Positions 14,554 to 27,900 of a DNA stretch of 64,000 nucleotides are shown in pieces. Within the stretch, counting starts at the first letter, position 1. Every line of letters begins with the position of its first letter. Location: positions 2,852,001 to 2,916,000 of the forward strand of contig CM082576.2 of NCBI GenBank assembly GCA_040954595.2, read 5' to 3'. This stretch comes from Balanoglossus misakiensis. Its lineage: Eukaryota; Hemichordata. The notes beneath the pieces were generated by a model, which did not search any database, was not told where the DNA came from, and saw only the letters and a list, made by a program, of their open reading frames with translations. The position numbers were made by a program, and so were the translations under genes.

Positions 14554-15212
14554 TGGAAGCCAGGTTGATTTATGAAAGTTTTAATGGATTCCTGAAATCT
14601 GGTTGATTACGTCTTACAGGAGAGCTTATTCCAATGTATGAATTATTCATGTGATTGATCACTGCAGTCTCTGTCAGGTTTTACGATTACACTAAAATTT
14701 ATTTCAGGATTTCTTTTCCAAAGCTTAGAATAAGGATGCGGCGAGACACTTACATTGTTTTTTTTCTCTGTTTACCACTAACCGTCACCGCGAATGGCCA
14801 GGTTGGAAATAAATAGGCGTATAGATCGTGACACACTTTCGAGGTTCGCCCCACTTTGTTTGTGCCGATATTAAACGCGGCTTTAATTTTACCCAGTCTG
14901 GGACCACAGAACAAATATTCGTCTGATTGATGGAGCAAGCAATGGCCACGTACGAGCAAGCGCTGAATCGGTTTGCGAACATGAGCATGCATTAAGTCGA
15001 GATTAGTAAACCAAATATCGTCGTACGGCGCAGATGAAATCGAATTAATGACAGAAGCAAATTCATCTAAAACCAGCGACCATGCATTAAGCGTCTGGAT
15101 TTATGTCTTCATCGAGCAAACCGACGGGCATGGAGTCTGACGGATTTATCAGTCGTGCAAATGAAGGATAGAAAGAGACTGAAAAAAGTAATATGTATTT
15201 TAATATTGATTA

Positions 15213-15287
15213 ATGAGAGAGAGACAGAGAGACATAGACAGACAGACAGACGCAGACAAAGACAAAGACAGACAGAAGAAAAGAAGG
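15213..15287 (+). repeat. Purine-rich GA/GACA simple repeat
   Basis: GAGAGAGAGACAGAGAGAC grades into GACA units and then CAAAGACAAAGACAGACAG. It yields spurious Arg/Gln-rich frames. Confidence 0.85.
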
Positions 15288-15896
15288 CTTATTACAATAG
15301 AAACACAACCAAACACTATAGTCACATATCAAAACTGCACAGTTCGCGGGCAAACGAAGAAAAACAAGATGCGAAAAAATACAAGGACACTTTTGACGTC
15401 TTCGTCACAGAAATATCTAGACGTAATCAGCATTAGTCGCGGTGATAGAAACTTTTAATTTTGCGACGTGTAAGCCAAATCGAGGCAGACTCATTCGCAT
15501 TTATTTCTACTTCATTATGAATGCACGGCCGAAGTGTTTCTATAAATTGTATTTTCATGGCGCCTTTCTGACATTTCTGACAATTCAAAACTTGGCACCA
15601 AAATAACATTACCGGGAGACATACAAATCAAACATGGCCGACGAACAGGCTGGTGTTGTTTTCGAATTTCAATTTCCTACTTTATCAAATGAAGTGTAGT
15701 CTTGGCAGATTAGTTCAGGTGTAAGAGGCAATTCACATCCGGATGACGTATTAATAAATGTATTTGAGACGTGCATGGGATATGAGAAATCAATTTGTTT
15801 TCCAAAGTATTGCGTAAATAATTGCTGCATCGTGAACCGTGCGATCCAAGCCTATAGACTTTTCGAGGAACGGACAAGTCTGATAATCATGCAGAT

Positions 15897-16169
15897 TCAC
15901 AAAGGGAACCCTCTTAATAATTTTAAGCAGGTGTATTTTTGATGAGTTGTATATAGCACACTGAAATTCCGAGGAAGATTATTGAACTTCCGGATTAACA
16001 AAACATGTAACTTGACCTTAAAGTTTGTGCTAACGAGATTCTCAACTTTGGATTTATGAAGAGATGTAGCACTTTCATAACCTTTAATAGAATACCCCTC
16101 CATCCGAAGACAATTTAGAAATCGCAAAGTAAGAAATAACAAAGACAAAACAATGCCAGTTTTTCTCAT
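15897..16169 (-). CDS. Weak candidate: short ORF with signal-peptide-like start, 90 aa
   Basis: From the ATG at 16169 the product begins MRKTGIVLSLLFLTLRFLNC, a charged start followed by a hydrophobic run, as in a signal peptide. The following stretch (GYSIKGYESATSLHKSKVE) loosely recalls the start of PAN/apple modules in invertebrate secreted proteins, but the expected cysteines are absent. An acceptor-like TCATTTTGCAG lies just upstream. It could be a first exon, a decayed copy or chance. There is no neighbour to help. Confidence 0.2.
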   Translation of the reverse strand: MRKTGIVLSLLFLTLRFLNCLRMEGYSIKGYESATSLHKSKVENLVSTNFKVKLHVLLIRKFNNLPRNFSVLYTTHQKYTCLKLLRGFPL

Positions 16170-17934
16170 TGGGATTGCGTTCACTGCAAAATGAGCGAGG
16201 CTCTAGATGATATTGTTTTACCGTTGTTAATGATGTTTTTTCAATAAATCAAAATCAGAAGAAAAGAAAAAAAAACGCAAGTTAGAAAATGAAACAAATT
16301 ATCTTTGACTGTATGTAACCTGGCACGTTTACATAAGCTTCTATGCACGGACTTCATTTCCGTTTTATTACGGCGATTTCATCAGTGAAGTTTTACCGAT
16401 ATATTTAATAAATGAGTACATTAAAATCAAATATTAATAGAAACGGACCAGACGGAACAAACATGTAATTGCATAAGAAAATGTCTTTACTTGATATAGA
16501 AAATGAAGTCAACGTTAACACGTCTTGGAATTGGTTCTAGACATAGGAAAGTTGTCAATTATCGTAATTGCTTTGCTATCTGTTTGACTGTATTATTCCT
16601 CTGTTGTCAAGCCCGGACTAATTAAGGACAGTCGTCATCTCTTTTGATAAACGTCTTAATTCCCGCTGAGGGTCAGACGGGGCAATTTGCTGCCAAATGA
16701 GCAAAGTGCAAGCTGGTCATTGTCTAAATGATTAAAGCCTAATTTGTGAAGGAGGAAATGCTAGTCACTCAAACGTACTTTGCGAAAATGTGACAGTGCT
16801 GCAGTGAAGTAGTATGCGTGAATGTTTGTTTTTCTGAGACACCAACTGAATGCAAGACATGTTCATAAGCGTTCACTAGACGTTGAAACCTTTAATTCTT
16901 AGTAGCCATACTCAGTGATTGTAAAATCTTTCAATACTGTTTACCTATATCAATGTCCCATTGAAGATCTTAAATTCCATTCGGCGATATTTCGAAATGT
17001 TATTACCCCCTCTCAGTTTTAGACTCGCTTTATAAAAGTGACAGAGTTGAGTGAAATTCGATTACAGGGGCTTTGTATTCAAATTCAAATTCCGAGAGTT
17101 TTCATGCTCTCCTCAGTGCGTTGTGAATCGGTTGTGTGTAGTAATTTGATTAGCGTGAGCCGGCTGAATGCGATAGCCACGTTAAGTCTCTCAATTACTA
17201 CAGAATGTTCCACATTAAAAAGCGCGTGTCACATTCTTTCAGTCAGTCTGCCAGGTATTCAAACAACACTTACACTCTTCATAGTTATACAGAATTCATT
17301 CGCCTTTCTTGGCAAGCATTAAAACCAAATATAGCACAAAGGTAAGCAGCCAAATGGAGCAAAACGAGGGTGGTGTTTATGCTACTTCTTCCTGTGAACG
17401 CACGCAATTATAATATTACGATTTTTTTTTCAGCGAGTATTTTTCCGTTTCCATCCTCAATTGCACATAATGCAACATGGTTCACCGTGAGAAACCTCAA
17501 TGAATTTCATTACAAAGAGAAGTGGGTCAGTCCAATATTCGCCCTAGAAACACAATATCGATCATTAAAAAGGGACAGAACACGGATAATTAATGGCGGC
17601 CAAGTTTGGGCAAGATGGCATAAAACGTTCAGGCGAAATTAAAAGAAAAACACTGAAAATCGATTAACTGTCCTATATATGATTCGAGAAACACGCCCTT
17701 CAAATTGAGAACTCTATGCCATTTACTACTAGTAGTGAAATCTCCATAAATTACTATATTGTCTAGCATCCTCCAATGGCGCACTCTTTAGAATAACCGC
17801 TTGCATATGCACGACTTACCCAAGAGTATTCTGCTTACACGTGAAACCACACATGAGATAATAACTTGCGATGTCGACTCATGATACAGTCTTTCAGTGA
17901 ATGTGATATGGGGGACCTTATACCGCGAAAGTTA

Positions 17935-17961
17935 CCTACGCTACGGTACCGTAGTGCGTAG
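17935..17961. repeat. Palindrome / potential hairpin
   Basis: CTACGGTACCGTAG (17941-17954) is a perfect 14-bp palindrome. CTACG before it and CGTAG after it extend the symmetry imperfectly. It could be a dimeric factor site, a hairpin or chance. Confidence 0.45.
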
Positions 17962-18673
17962 AGGTGCTTACTGCAGGGGACAAATGTCCACTCCATCTAG
18001 AAACTGCACCACATTGTGAATTGCAGGTTGCACGTAGGAGGCGATCTTTTGCGCTTTTTGAACACTGGCAATTAAAATCCCGGCATAATGATTCTCAGGG
18101 TACGGTCATCTCTTAATTCAAAAACAGATAGGACTCATCGGAAGATGCACGTGTAACTGGCTGGGCTAATTGATCGGATATACCGCCACTTTATGTCCAT
18201 ATACGACGATGATAGAAATTGTTATCTACGTGTTTGTTTCCCAGTGTCACGCTTTTCACTTAGTCGTATAAACCCTTTGAAGATAGCGATGCGCCGCCAT
18301 TTTATCCAGGCGATGTGCTTTTCGGAGTTCTATGAAGGGGGATGCATCGTTATTGATAATGAGATAATGCGTCCCATTAGCGTTATCTGTCGAAAGGTGG
18401 TGATAATCATACGTTACGCTAATTGCCGATGGATTGACGTTGAAGTACACCGACTTGCACAAATTCTGTATTTTATGAGAAGGGTGCGATAAACCCACGC
18501 TACTGACGACCATTTTACAAAAAAACCGATACTATTCTAGCTTTTCATAGTTCCTGCCCTTGTCTATCATGATATTTTGTATTCCTGAACTGAATACCAA
18601 ACCTGTAGACACTTTCCCGGTATTATAAAGAAAATTTTGAGCGGTGTCTTGCACCACTGTCGAAGTTCTGCAA

Positions 18674-18691
18674 GTCAGTCAGTCAGTCAGT
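18674..18691 (+). repeat. (GTCA)n tetranucleotide repeat
   Basis: AGTCAGTCAGTCAGTCAG, about 4.5 units. A 13-base A run lies about 220 bases downstream (near 18913-18925). Confidence 0.8.
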
Positions 18692-21600
18692 TAGATTCCC
18701 GTTGCAAATGCAAGATGGAATTCCTTCTTAATTCCCCCGTTTGCATGATAATTGGTTTCTGTACTTTGAAGGCATTTTGAGTCTGATCTGACTTTTATCA
18801 GCCAGGCTCAGCTAAACTCCAGCTGTATGTTCAGCTATAGCACCGGCCTAATCTGTGGCCGCAGGCTCTTCGCTTTCCTTTCTAGGCTCTGTGAAGATTA
18901 AGTCGGCCTCGCAAAAAAAAAAAAACCCTCCGACAATCACCATCACTTAATATCAACGTCTGGCCAAGTAACGAGGATAAGTAACGTCCGACTTTATATC
19001 TATCACTCGATATTAGATGGGGGACTGATTGCCGATCAAATCAAGACGAAAGATGATTGTTTTAAAGATAGTAAAAAGACTTCGAAGACAGGTCCCTGGC
19101 GAGGTCACTGAGAATGCATGACTGATAACAAATGAGACGAAGAGACCGTTTTTTGATTTACGCTCGCTATTTAAATGCCATAGATAAATACATGCATGGA
19201 TGCCATTAACGTGATTGATCCGGCGCAGAACAGACTTTGTCAGGGAGAAGGACTCTTTCAAGCAACGTCCTCCCATCTCCAAGTAATCATAAACAGAAAT
19301 GGATTTGAACGCCTTGTTAACCTTTATTAACCCGGATTTAAGCAGGGTCGTCTCGCTAGCCTAAGGCTGACGTCACCGTTTGATCGTAACGGCGCATGAT
19401 CAAGATTAGATTAACGAGACACGGCAACAGTCATCCTACCGAAGTTCTATCAATTCGGGATAATTGCAAAGTCTGCGATGAACGTATGACCAATTTTATG
19501 TTTTTTTGCTGATCGCAAGAGACTGTGCTGATGGGGCAATTAATGCCAACTTAGAGACAATAAACGCCTCTGTTGTAGACGCTCGCACTTTAAAACCATC
19601 TTGAATCATCCATTTCACTAAAACCAATATTCTTTTGGCATACTTGTAGCTATTAAAGTCACTTTGTGCTTCAAGTATGTTAACACCAGTTGTTTTCCGT
19701 CAAATACAGCGCCCCTCCCACATTTATGATAAAAAATTAATATGTTCAATAATATTAATCAAATGTTATTTGCGCATTTTATTCTATCTTACCACACTGA
19801 GGCGAATCTTTTGGACATACGGGCATGTCAATATATCTAAATCTAACATTCACTTATGCATTTTATGAACTGTTCTCAAATTGAAATTTATGGACTGTTT
19901 GTTAGAGAAAATTATAGTGGTGCATTTCGTTTTAATATTTCTACTCGATCCTTGTTTCGTTGTAAATGTAGATACCATGGTTCAGTTGTTCAATCGATGA
20001 TTTTTTCTTGGAAAATCAATTTCACCGTGAAAACTCTTGGATTATGTACTATGAATAAAACCAATTTGTTCAGAGATTTCCAATCGTTATATTCAAAACG
20101 GCAATAAGAGGTAAAAAGGCGACGTGGCTGTTCTTAATTTAGATAGCGGCACACATGTTCCAGTGATAAGATGAGGACAAAACAGACTGAAAGAATACAT
20201 ATACAATCGGGATTCTGGTTTTCGATGCGGCCATTAACATCGATTTTCAGACTTGTACTCGTACACATGACCTCAAGCCACGTCGCACCCATACCTCCTT
20301 TCACTAATATGATTGAATGTAGAAAATAATTCATTTTGTTAAAAACTTACGTTTACAATCGTTCTCCGTGAAAATTTAAAGACAAATAAGAACATTACAA
20401 CTTTGTGCTTTATGTTGCCTTTTTATATTTTGATTTTCATAACACTCTTTTTGACGACCCCTACGGTGGTTGAAACCCACGACTATATACAAAGGACTTC
20501 GTAGATTACCATATGAACTATGTACCACGCGACCTAATTTCTATCCAACCGGCTGCTAGTGTAATACTCACGATACCTCTAGGCTGTATAGTTGGCACCG
20601 GAACTTCTCAAAATACATTTAAAATAATTTTTATTAGTTCGTTTATCGGGAGTAGATTTTTCTACCAATGTGAACCTCTCACCACCGCCACAAAATCAAT
20701 CTAAATCATCCTTCAAACATTTTCTTCAGCAATTTCCGTCATGGGACATAATGACTTGAAAGGCAAGCGACATGATTTCCAAGTGATAACAAAGCTTTCC
20801 CCCAGCCTTCCTGCATCGTGGGCTTTACTTGTTTCTCTTTAGAACAAAATGCATACACATAAACATCTGGCAAAATGACCGATCATAATGACAAAGTGTT
20901 ACATGGTGACTTGTTATACATGATGTACATGTACGGCTGAGTGTGGTTTTCATTATAAAATGCACCACGCGTTCAATATTTTGGTAAACACGTCAATATA
21001 CAGCAATGAAAGTAAACAAGGCGGTAATATTGCTTGTCTCACACACGGGGGAATGAAATTATTGATAATCCTCCAATTCCAAATGTCACGTTTTATGATG
21101 TCATGTTTCCTCATGCATTAACACAAGAATAGACATATAAATGTCATACACACAGCTTTCTTTTTTTCTATTTCTCATAGACGATCCAGATTTAATAATC
21201 CTGCAGAGATACTAAAGAGTTGTACCCATGACGTCGACAACATCCAATTAGGGTACGCGCTTGCGGTCTCCCATGATATGTTCAATACTGGGTCAATATC
21301 GCCAGATTGTTCTGACGTAGGTATGGCCAACTAACTATGGTGTTTATAACGAGTAAGCCATGTGTGTGCCTTTATTGATAATATCGGGCATTGCTTTCAC
21401 TTGACAATACAACGCTGCTGATAACACTGTATTTATTACCTGCTGGGGATTTTACTGCGAGTGACTTGTTAGTGAACTTGGCATCACCAAGACCTCTGCA
21501 TATAGACTATAGTATCTTCATCTATTAAGCGTGACATGTCCATGACTAATTTTAACATCACAATGGTCTCAGGATGGTTATGAAAGTTATATTCTATTAA

Positions 21601-21716
21601 CAAAATTGACCAAATACGACCAGACTGTAAGACGACAAATGAAATAAAAAAGTCCCTCATCAGCAGTATTCACATATCGTATACAGTTCAGCTGACCTTA
21701 ACGAATCCTACCTTAC

Positions 21717-21909
21717 AGGAGTGGAATAGAACGACGTGCTTTTCTCGCGATGTTTTGAAGATCTGCAAAAATAATGAGACCCAGAGCGGAGATCGTTGGC
21801 CAGCTTCTTGGAATCAGGGACGTCTAAAGTCATGATGGTGTTTTTGCGATTCTCAAAGAGGACCCACATCATGTAATTTGCCAAGGGAGCCTCGATATTT
21901 CCCAAGGTG
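21717..21909 (-). CDS. Candidate internal exon, unrecognised protein
   Basis: On the minus strand a T-rich tract ends in TTACCTTCAG at 21910. It is followed by an open 193-base segment containing the peptides GNIEAPLANYMMWVLFENRK and TLDVPDSKKLANDLRSGS, and then by a possible donor GTAAGG at about 21716. The base composition is richer in GC and looks more codon-like than its surroundings. I recognise no family and see no partner exon. A plus-strand GTAAGT at about 21916 is a competing signal. It may be a real exon of a spliced gene or coincidence. Confidence 0.27.
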
Positions 21910-22733
21910 CTGAAGGTAAGTTGCAAAAATAAAATAAAACACACTCTTATTTTTCCTCGGAGCTGTTTTCCTGTCTTCTTTTCGAAAATCATTCATGTAT
22001 CACGAATTCATTACATTTAAATCCACAAGCGGGTATATGTGTGTTTGTGGGTGATTTGAGAATTAATTTGAAAGGCTAAGTGAAGATAGACAGCTATAGA
22101 GTGCCTGACTCGACTCGAGCAAGTCGTCCCCGATATAATAAGGGAGATTTCAGTTTTTATGGGAAGGTGTGGGCCCGTGTTTCAGCTCGTCTAATGCATG
22201 TCTCAAACTATTTTGTGAACGGGTATGTTCTGTGTGGTTTATGACGTAATCGATGAGCCGTTTGCTGCAGTCAGTTGTGGGGAAAGCAGTGACTGATGAG
22301 CAGACAACCGGATGTAAGTTGCCCCAGTACGTGTACACGTGTCCATCAAAACAACAGTGTGGCATTAATCAAGGTGGAACAGTGACCTTTTTTCAAACTT
22401 TGCCTCTGGCAACAAAACAGGCCGTTCATGCAAAGACTACACCGTACACGCAAATTAAGGTTGTCTATGAGGCTGCAGCACGTCTGTGATTAAGGCAAAT
22501 CGACAGCGGATGCGCCAGGGCTGAGATATGTGTAAGGCGTTTGTTTATGGTAGTTTGGTGCGAGGACGCCCTCTGCTGGAAAACTTGGAGTATTCTCGTG
22601 GTTTCCGTTGCACTTGTGTTCATTCGTAACTGCCACTGCCTTGCAAATTTCACTTTGAACGTTTTTATACGACTACGCGCTGTTGACATTACTCTCACCA
22701 GATGCCTGTTTAAACCAATTTTTTTTCTGTGAA

Positions 22734-22782
22734 ATGAGAGAGACAAAGAGACGGAGAGAGAGAGACATACAGAGAGAGATTA
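22734..22782 (+). repeat. GA-rich simple repeat
   Basis: Imperfect GAGA tract with interruptions (GAGACAAAGAGACGGAGAG, then ACATACAGAGAGAGA). Confidence 0.75.
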
Positions 22783-23775
22783 TTTTGTATTGGCCGTCTG
22801 CAAATCTTTTCTGTACTAAACGGAATTATCATACTATTAGATGTTGCGCATTTAATACTTAATGATCGACATTAATACAGAAAACCTGCTATTTGCTATG
22901 GTAACAAGACTGCAATTCGTACAATTAGTCGGGGTATATCATACGTTTGATATAATGGCAATAAATTAAGCTAATAAAATAGGAAAATCTGAACGCCGAC
23001 CAATACATGTAAATCAAACTATAAAATAAAATGTACAATTTGACTAGGCGGGCGATAATACTAATCCTTTTTATATTGTGTATAGATGTCTTTTAGCTAT
23101 TTTAAACATTCCACTTTTGGTAGTGGTGGTGTTAGGGGCAGTGTATATTTTGGGGAAGATTTTTGGGAAGACAAAATGGTAGCACCAACGTGCCTAAATT
23201 CGTGCAAATTAGCTACCGATGATTCACTGTATTGGAGTGGGGTTGGGGAGGGGGGTCAGTTTGGTCTGGGGCAACATTTCTACATACAAAATTAAATTCA
23301 ATGACTAAATTTTAATTTGAAGTTGGATATTACTTTTGGGGGAAATTCCAAACGGATAATCTTGAGTGAAGAGACGATGCGGATATAATCGCCGCCGTTT
23401 TTCAATTTCTAATAATTGACGTAATATCAACTTTATCGGACCCGTCTCAGCTGACTCAACATCGTTTCCTTTCATGCAATTCAGTTCAATTCATCAGTGC
23501 TACACGCACTTAATTCAAAATACCGAGAAGCGGAATAGAAATTCAACTGAATTCAACTGCTCGCGGGAAGATAAAGCACTCGCGTGGACTCGGGTTCGAC
23601 ATTTTCTCGAGGTTGACACATTTACGCGTCACGGATCTGAACATGCAGGGTACCAGATGTATAGTACAGATATTGCAGTGACATTCCGAGCAACTAAATT
23701 TATAAATGAAGGTTCATCACTTGATTAGATTTCATGAATGTTTCCGCCATTGCGACTTGATTTGATTTTTTCAGT

Positions 23776-23916
23776 GTTTTTTTTTTTTTTTTTTTCCTTG
23801 TTGTATTCATTCTCATTTTGCCTTTGAGGGCTCTGTTGTATATTACAATTCTACTTTGTAACACAGACTACCCTCTTTAAATAAAGCATAATAATAATAA
23901 TAATAATAATAATAAC
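23776..23916 (+). mobile_element. Probable 3' tail of a non-LTR retroposon
   Basis: A 19-base T run is followed by about 90 bases ending CTCTTTAAATAAAGC and then an (ATA)n tract at 23888-23916. A polyadenylation-like AATAAA directly before a trinucleotide microsatellite is a common 3' end of RTE, CR1 or L2-type retroposons and their SINEs in invertebrates. I see no reverse transcriptase upstream, so it would be a 5'-truncated copy. It could also be an ordinary 3' UTR end. Confidence 0.4.
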
Positions 23917-24817
23917 TGTCCTGATGGATAGTGCTCGCAGCGCAGGTGTGGGTGACATCCTCGAGATGCCTCGGAGCATGCGCGTGTAGCAAAGGAGCGG
24001 CTGTGCAAATATCGACGTCCCTTGCAGTTAACTCACGGCCTCAAATTAAAAGAAAATAAGGACGACATCTGCCAAAAGTATCGTACTTGATAAGATATTT
24101 TTTCCATGGGAATATTTCTGAGTTTTCCTTAAGGATACCTCAAAATCCACACTGCACAAAACTCCATGCGGCCAGGACAACTGTGGCATCCGTTCCTCAA
24201 ATTGAATGTTTTATTTATTAGTCCAAAATTTACCACGATAATCTAAAATATTCGTAGTCTATAATGTGTACGCAGCTTGCACCGTTTCTCTTTTGAAATT
24301 CTATTTCCTCAAAACTAGACAAACTAGAGTAAATTGAAATTATGACGACGGGGCATGGAAAGCTAACTCTTTTTAGCAACACGTGACATCAAGAGGTCCT
24401 TGTATCTTGTTTTGCGTGTGTTTTCTTTTTAATGATATGCTGTTTAGAGTTCGTGTTACTCTATATCGTTAACAAGATACCCAAGGCAGCTGTTTTGATT
24501 CCGTATAGTCTTTAAAACTGAACGCAAACCTTAAATAACTTACAGTAAGCGCCATGAAGTCTAGTTCCTGCATCTCTTGGGTCAGCCCTTCTGGGTTAAC
24601 TTTGTTCAAATTGATAACATCAGCAATTGAGTATTTTTAGAATTTCTGACAAATGGTTTAACATGAAATAGGACGTTACATCGTATAGAAAGAAAAGAAA
24701 ACACGACGCCTTTGTATGGAGTCGGTTCTGGGTGGCTGCGTATATAGTAAGTGGATTATGATATCTAAAAGTAAACCCAATGGCAAATGACCCTGACACG
24801 TTATCATTGACGATAGT

Positions 24818-24988
24818 AAGGCGGTGCCTTAATTATTTAGTCCCACATCGTCCGAACGACCAGAGTCTCTTTCGTGGCTGTCAGGGCTGTAGAGTGCGGT
24901 CACGTCTTTGGAATTAATGGCTTGAGCTAGACATAAAATTGGCCTTAGAGTCCGTCGTGTTGTATGTACATAGGCACACCACCGCCTT
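24818..24988. repeat. Short inverted repeat bounding about 170 bp (possible MITE)
   Basis: AAGGCGGTG at 24818-24826 is matched by its exact complement CACCGCCTT at 24980-24988. Further partial agreement lies around the arms: ATAGT beside the left arm against ATAAG when the right is reversed, and GCC inside both. No convincing target-site duplication is visible, and nine bases is short. Confidence 0.25.
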
Positions 24989-27900
24989 CTTATGGTTAAT
25001 CCTGCAAAAAGGCACAGTTAAGTATTCAATTACTGTGGTCTTAACTCGGTGAAAATCCCAGAGGAACGCGATGAATTGATAACATTGTACAGAACCTTTT
25101 TAATGGTTGAAGTTACATGAGTAGGTGTGCTCTATTCTGGGAATTATAGAGCGACACGTAGAAAAACTTAGAGCGACCAAGTTGATATCTTTTTGACAGT
25201 ATTTGGTTTAGTTTTATGGCACCTGTGATTTCCGTTCACTGAAACGTGCTCCATTGCCATTCGTGATAGCTCTACCAATATTTTAAACCTTTTATAGACA
25301 GGGGACTTGAAATATGCCACAGTTAACTTTGCTAGAATAATAGCCATTGTCTGAGTTTAAAGTGAACCCGGCATACTTTTTTGTGAATTTGGAAATTGTG
25401 AATCTGATCCGCAAAAGTATAGCGGCCGAAATTCTGAAGAGTTGCAGAAAGTGATCGCCCAACTCGGCTAACTGTATATGCAAACACGAAATTAGAGGTC
25501 ACTAAATCGAATAGGGATATACCTACAAAGGGACCACTGGCGAAATGATATAAAGTTTATTTCTGCGGATAAAAATTGTACCGGCTAGTCCAAATAAAAA
25601 TACGTCAATCGTCGAGAGTTACTTATCCTCGATTAAACTGTAGAATCAGCTGCGCATGTGAACCGTTACAAATGGAAAGCACTTATGTATGTCAGCAGTC
25701 CAGCGCGACCCCACGTAAAATGGGCAGGCAGCTGAAACAAGCGCAACTTGGAGTCGCCGATAGAAGCAATTTGGCGCAAAGTAAACGCCTTTCCATTCAT
25801 TTGCCTGTCACTTGACTCGTTGAGATCGCTTTAAGACGAAATGCATGATATGCAAGAATGGATGGTCACGTAATGACAAATGGTGGCGGGCGCTGACTGC
25901 GGAAATCCCAAATTACCTTTTTGTGCTGTGACGTTTCTGTGTAATATCGATCGGTTTCCAGAGCAAATTAGTTCAGGCTGCTTTACGAGAAAATAATTTG
26001 CCGTTGATTTAAGAGATTTTAAGGGTGGTGCTCGCCGTAGCATGCAGATTTAGTTGAGCAAACAAGTTTTCGGAATTTCAATGATTTATGTCACAGGAAT
26101 GAGTTCACGGGAAAGTATGATTTGTGTGTAGACTGCAGTAAAGTATGTGCGCGTGTGTGTATGGGATAATATTTTTTCTACTCGTTGGGATATTTTGTTT
26201 CGCACTTGTCTGTGGTTCATGTTAGACAAAATACCCACAACCCGTCGGAGGAATCTCATCCTAAATTTTTGGCTGTAAAATTACATAAATCTCACTTCAT
26301 CCGAAAAAGAAGACGCGAGCAGCCTAAGAATACTGTATTGTCTTTTTCTGTCGTACGCTCCTGATTTATCAAAGGCAGGTTTGAAAATTGGGTATCACTT
26401 ATCGAAATCTTGTAGGCAACATGAAGCCAAAACTGATGGAAAACACGAACTATTTATTCTCTGGCGAACATGTCATGAAAATAGATGCTGGCAACACAAA
26501 CAGGTGTGTTTTAATCTGCAATATGACTTTTAATACAATGCCACATTCGAGATGCATCGCAAAACTTAATTAGATGATCAATCAACTGTCCACTGCAAAA
26601 TAGGAATCAAACATTTTATCCCAACATTCTCAGAAAACATAAATGATCTGTTGGCAGATCTATAACCAAATATTAAATCTGTAAGTGCGCGAATAAGAAT
26701 AAAGAGTAATCATCCTGCAGTATGCCGTAAGCTTATCTCTTCAAAAGAGAGAGGGAAAATTATTTCTTTTAGTCGAAAATACCAGGGTGTCGTAAATCAA
26801 ATTTTAACAGTGGCAGGAGGCGAAATGCGTCCACTGTATACTGGTTCACATGTACATGTACGTGAGACCTGTCGGATCGCGCATGCATGTTGCCTTGCCC
26901 GGGGCGGCTAAACTTGCTAATAGTTGTAATGGTGTAACTCGAATCCCAAAAGGTCAGTGGAAAAGCGCAAAGACTCAGTCAACCCCGTGGCACGAATTAG
27001 GGATGAGCCGTGATGATGAACTTGATTCAGCGATTAGCTACTGACCGAGTGCATTGACCAACTGGTGTTCATTTCCTTTCGCTGCTGTATTAATAAGCTT
27101 ATCCCGGAGACATGGGCTTGCATACTACGCGCGTTTATCATTATTAAAAGGGAGCTCTTTGTAAGTCGCAAGCCGTATTCAATGCCGAACATCGGGTTAT
27201 ATTAGATTACCGTTTCTCACCTTGCCCGGGACACAACGCGGTCTTTTTTGTAAAGGCCAAGCTTAAAAGAAAAGCAACAGTAATACAGGTGAAGGTAGAA
27301 TTCGATGTCAGATAATTGTAAACGCAAATTCAGTAATAATACGCTAAATCACGCGTTATGTTGAATGTTTCGTGACAATATACAAGTTCGAATTGTGGAA
27401 ATCTTATAAGACTACCTCCAGTTCAACCCGATATTGAAACATTTCAAAATTAGCCCGTGTTTGCTCACGTAAACCAACATCCGGGATACAACTGACCTTC
27501 TAACACCAGTTTAATATTCACTAACTATTTAGCAAGTTATTGCCCCTATCTAGTTTTAGAAGTGGGGCCATGTACCTGCCCCCTCCCCCAACCAGAGTGC
27601 AATACAGAGTACAACAGAGCGCGGTAGTTCTCAGAGGATCTCGGAGCTTAGTGTCATGAATTCAATGCATATTCATAGTTTCGTTTGTCGCATTGCGCTT
27701 TATTTGACCTGGCGTGTGCGGTCAGTGCGCAGGCGTCCGTGTAATTGGTTTTTTTCCGTATTAAATTTGGAAGTCCACGTGTATGCGTCCCCGTTTTTTT
27801 TTACCCAAGCAGTTGCTGGAAGGAAGGTGGATACGACGCCCAAGTACATGTAAGTTTTGAACATGTCAATGCGTTAGTAAAAGTTGGTAGTGCGAATCTG

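Larger units (their letters stand above)
16185..21716. other. No gene recognised
   Basis: Mostly unique AT-rich sequence. Apart from the GTCA repeat, the A run near 18.9 kb and the palindrome at 17.94 kb, I see nothing assignable. An AATAAA followed by an A-rich tract sits near 16242-16275. Confidence 0.55.
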
